From Flavobacteriaceae bacterium (GTDB taxonomy: Bacteria > Bacteroidota > Bacteroidia > Flavobacteriales > Flavobacteriaceae), in contig JAKIUU010000013.1 in NCBI GenBank assembly GCA_021647405.1, forward strand, positions 3,078 through 67,077: 64,000 bases of DNA. Reading direction: 5' to 3'. Every line of letters begins with the position of its first letter. Position 1 is the stretch's first letter. Shown in pieces: positions 61,892 to 64,000 of this stretch. A program made the translations under genes and the position numbers. The notes below the pieces were generated by a model. It was not told the DNA's origin and made no database searches. It saw only the letters and a program-made list of their open reading frames with translations.

Positions 61892-62725
61892 ATGACCTAT
61901 ATTGTTTATCACTTTTTAATTTCTCCCAAAGAATTGGGAAGCGAGATACTTTTAGCAGAGTTAGATGGCATAGGTTTTGATAGCTTTGAAGAAACAGAAA
62001 AGGGTTTAGATGCTTATATAAAAAAAGAAAATTGCCATGCTGGTATTTTATCGCCTGTTAAAATTTTAAATTCTAAAGAATTTGTCATTATTTATAGTAA
62101 AGAAGAGCTGCCACAAATTAATTGGAATAGCGAGTGGGAGAAAAATTTTAATCCCATTTTAATAGAAAATGAGGTGGGTATTCGCGCACCGTTTCACAAG
62201 AAAATTCAGAATGTAGATTACGAGATTGTTATCGAGCCAAAAATGAGTTTCGGCACAGGACATCATGAAACCACACATGTTATGATTCAGCATATTTTAG
62301 AGCTAGATCTTGAAGAAAAAAAGGTTTTAGATATGGGATGTGGCACAGGTGTACTGGCTATTTTGGCAGAAATGAAAGGTGCCAAGCACATTGACGCAAT
62401 TGATATTGATACTTGGAGCTGCGAAAATTCTATAGAAAATATTGAACGAAATAATTGCCATTGCATAAATGTTTTTAAAGGAGATGCTTTGCTCTTAAAA
62501 AATAAAACTTACGATGTGGTTTTAGCCAATATCAATAGAAATATTTTACTTCGAGATATTAAAATATACAGCAAATCTCTTAAAAAAGGAGGGATGCTAT
62601 TATTGAGTGGGTTTTACACAAAAGATGTGCCTGCCATTGAGTTAGAGGTTGTTAAATACAACTTTAAAACACTAAATCATAAGGTTATTAATGACTGGAT
62701 TGGTATTAAATTTATAAAATTGTAA
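61892..62725 (+). CDS. prmA: Ribosomal protein L11 methyltransferase
   Basis: 277 residues. The C-terminal Rossmann methyltransferase domain has FGTGHHETTHVM near 125, SAM-binding VLDMGCGTGVLAILA near 147, and LANINRN near 210, all hallmarks of PrmA. The N-terminal ~100 residues are the L11-recognition domain. Twelve bases after tpiA; clpS follows. Confidence 0.95.
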   Translation: MTYIVYHFLISPKELGSEILLAELDGIGFDSFEETEKGLDAYIKKENCHAGILSPVKILNSKEFVIIYSKEELPQINWNSEWEKNFNPILIENEVGIRAPFHKKIQNVDYEIVIEPKMSFGTGHHETTHVMIQHILELDLEEKKVLDMGCGTGVLAILAEMKGAKHIDAIDIDTWSCENSIENIERNNCHCINVFKGDALLLKNKTYDVVLANINRNILLRDIKIYSKSLKKGGMLLLSGFYTKDVPAIELEVVKYNFKTLNHKVINDWIGIKFIKL

Positions 62726-62751
62726 TTTTTTTCATAATTTAGCCCACTATT

Positions 62752-63027
62752 ATGGGAGGTCAAATAAAAAAACAAGAGAATTTAGATGTATTAGAACAGA
62801 AGGAAAGACTGTATAATATAGTACTGTTTAATGACGATGTGCACAGCTTTGATTTTGTTATTGAGATGCTTATTAAAGTTTGCGAACATTCATCTGTACA
62901 AGCTGAGCAATGTTCTATTATTGTGCATAACAATGGTAAATGTACTGTAAAGACAGGTACTTTTAGAGAATTGAGGCCACGTTGTTCAAAACTTCTTGAA
63001 GCGGGACTTTCTGCAGAAATAGTTTAA
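62752..63027 (+). CDS. clpS: ATP-dependent Clp protease adaptor ClpS
   Basis: 91 residues. Binds N-degron substrates and delivers them to ClpA-type unfoldase. NIVLFNDDVHSFDFVIEMLI is the recognition pocket, with the two acidic residues of the DD pair at about 30-31, and CEHSSVQAEQCSIIVHNNGKC follows. 26 bases after prmA; a bidirectional terminator follows. Confidence 0.96.
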   Translation: MGGQIKKQENLDVLEQKERLYNIVLFNDDVHSFDFVIEMLIKVCEHSSVQAEQCSIIVHNNGKCTVKTGTFRELRPRCSKLLEAGLSAEIV

Positions 63028-63048
63028 AAACATTTTGATTATAAATAC

Positions 63049-63081
63049 AAAAACCTCAAAACCTTATGTTTTGGGGTTTTT
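63049..63081. terminator. Bidirectional terminator between clpS and the DUF4468 gene
   Basis: AAAAACCTCAAAAC, loop CTTAT, GTTTTGGGGTTTTT, with a T·G pair in the stem and T-runs on both strands. It serves clpS on the plus strand and the 63157 gene on the minus strand. Confidence 0.85.
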
Positions 63082-63156
63082 TGATGCGCATACATCAGTC
63101 TTAACATCCTTAAGTTAAATTCTAAAAAGAATTTATATAGAGGGCTTAATGATGAT

Positions 63157-63681
63157 TTACCAGTCTTCGCCATTGTTTATTCCCATTATAAAATCATTTA
63201 ATGATTGTGTTTTTGCATTTAATTTTTCTTCAATTCCTGTCACGGCATTGTCATAATTATACCGCACACTACCGTCAATTTTTTTGAATAAATCTTTATA
63301 GGTAGTTGTCAATTTTTTACCATCTTTTAAAAAATTTCCTAGGGTGTATTTTATTCTAATCCGGTCATTTTTAAATTCAATTTTTAAGGTATATTCCATA
63401 TCATAATTCACATCAACCCCTATCCTGTTGGCAATCCAAACTGTTTTTTCAACGTCTTTGATTCCCAGTTTTTTATTTTCTATATTTTCAAAAATAATAT
63501 CATCTGGCGCTTCGTAAGAATTTTCAAGCCATTCAATTGTTTTGTTATAAATAGTTGAAGCTTGTTTCATATCTACATTGATAATAATTGGTTCAATTCC
63601 GTTAGGAGTGAGCTCTAGTTTTGGCACTTGGCCAAAAGTCACTGTACTTGCAAGAAGTGCGATGAGAATTATTTTTTTCAT
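63157..63681 (-). CDS. DUF4468-like exported protein
   Basis: 174 residues with signal peptide MKKIILIALLASTVTFGQ. The body, with KTIEWLENSYEAPDDIIFENIENKKLGIK-like stretches and RIKYTLGNFLKDG, resembles the DUF4468 (TBP-like fold) family of Bacteroidota. Periplasmic; function unknown. The C-terminal INNGEDW is repeated in the next gene upstream, only its last codons being inside the window, so tandem paralogs are likely. Confidence 0.8.
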   Translation of the reverse strand: MKKIILIALLASTVTFGQVPKLELTPNGIEPIIINVDMKQASTIYNKTIEWLENSYEAPDDIIFENIENKKLGIKDVEKTVWIANRIGVDVNYDMEYTLKIEFKNDRIRIKYTLGNFLKDGKKLTTTYKDLFKKIDGSVRYNYDNAVTGIEEKLNAKTQSLNDFIMGINNGEDW

Positions 63682-63983
63682 AACTTAAGATTTTATGGGT
63701 TACACAGCCGTGTTAATTAGAACAAATATGTGCCGAAATAAATACCGCTACAAGCGTAAAAAATAGTATTTCTAAAATTACTGTGAATTACTAAGCAGCG
63801 ATTTTTTATTGTTAGAAGTAGGTCAAAAGGAGTTAAGCAATTTTCCATCATGGTAGAAAATATTTCCAATTACAAAAAAATCCGAAACATAAAGTTTCGG
63901 ATTTTTTTGATGCTCTCACATCTTTATAAACATCTTAAGTCTAGTTCAAATTAAGAGTTAGGGGGCTTATTAGTGATGCGATT
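63682..63983. other. Intergenic region between tandem DUF4468-like genes
   Basis: About 300 bases. It should contain the promoter of the 63157 gene (no clear element seen) and holds the terminator of the distal paralog at 63875-63907. Nothing else is evident. Confidence 0.6.
63875..63907 (-). terminator. Terminator of the distal DUF4468-like gene
   Basis: AAAAAATCCGAAAC, loop ATAAA, GTTTCGGATTTTTT, a perfect 14-bp stem with T-runs on both strands, about 75 bases after the paralog stop at 63984. Confidence 0.8.
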
Positions 63984-64000
63984 TTACCAATCTTCGCCAT
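63984..64000 (-). CDS. DUF4468-like paralog, only the last codons visible
   Basis: Minus strand reads (N)GEDW then TAA at 63986-63984. The same ending, and a similar 3' flank (GGGCTTA), close the gene at 63157. This marks a second copy that continues beyond the window. Confidence 0.55.

Overview
The window is chromosomal DNA of a member of the Flavobacteriaceae (Bacteroidota). The case for this is low G+C coding sequence, promoters of the TTG-N19..23-TAnnTTTG type, a LytS/LytTR pair, the gene order trpEGDCFBA, a NagB-PIG-L fusion protein, and dispersed palindromic repeats of a kind common in this family. It is mostly core metabolism with a few accessory insertions. No phage, insertion sequence, rRNA or CRISPR array is visible.

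Layout. 1-9,640 is a nitrogen-assimilation block on the minus strand: a TorF-like porin, glnK-amt, a second glnK-amt, then gltB-gltD (gltD cut by the window edge). 9,868-12,140 holds an acyl-CoA dehydrogenase and divergent anmK. 12,174-15,020 is an accessory islet: a hipBA-type toxin-antitoxin module with an operator array, a truncated antitoxin remnant, and a carboxypeptidase-regulatory-like gene broken by an in-frame stop. 15,147-21,357 holds an aminotransferase, nhaD, exbB-exbD-tonB and folC. Two tRNA-Val genes (UAC, GAC) follow; the second has its 3' end repeated 380 bp downstream, across a 105-bp tandem repeat. 22,188-26,045 is a GlcNAc operon (GH20 hexosaminidase, NagB-PIG-L) divergent from a LytS/LytTR two-component pair. 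28,108-35,135 is the whole tryptophan operon, headed by an attenuator with a Trp-Trp-Trp leader peptide and interrupted by a GIY-YIG nuclease gene bracketed by inverted hairpins.

35,186-45,594 mixes an orphan NtrY-like kinase, enoyl-CoA hydratase, mscS, an HD hydrolase, a bacilliredoxin, a TerB-DnaJ protein and thiL with accessory genes (a RelE/ParE-type module, two small envelope proteins, an AAA ATPase). 45,740-63,027 is mostly housekeeping: pepP, a ChaN-like protein, an ABC exporter, rluF, a PLP decarboxylase, a cold-shock protein next to a DEAD-box helicase, an M23 peptidase, der, pyrF, a peptide-type permease, tpiA, prmA and clpS. The window ends in tandem DUF4468-like genes.

The most striking signal is structural. 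At three places an intact gene is followed, after an intervening segment, by a second copy of its own 3' end: tRNA-Val, thiL and enoyl-CoA hydratase. The two protein-coding remnants differ from the intact genes mainly by synonymous changes, so they look like 3' ends of diverged alleles rather than decayed local duplicates. That is what insertion at gene 3' ends, or allelic replacement with carried-in cargo, would leave. The second notable signal is the GIY-YIG gene flanked by hairpins whose stems differ by compensating changes. Several starts were moved from upstream TTG codons to the ATG that fits family N-termini; folC (GTG), the DMT transporter (TTG) and the DppB-like permease (TTG) appear to use true non-ATG starts.
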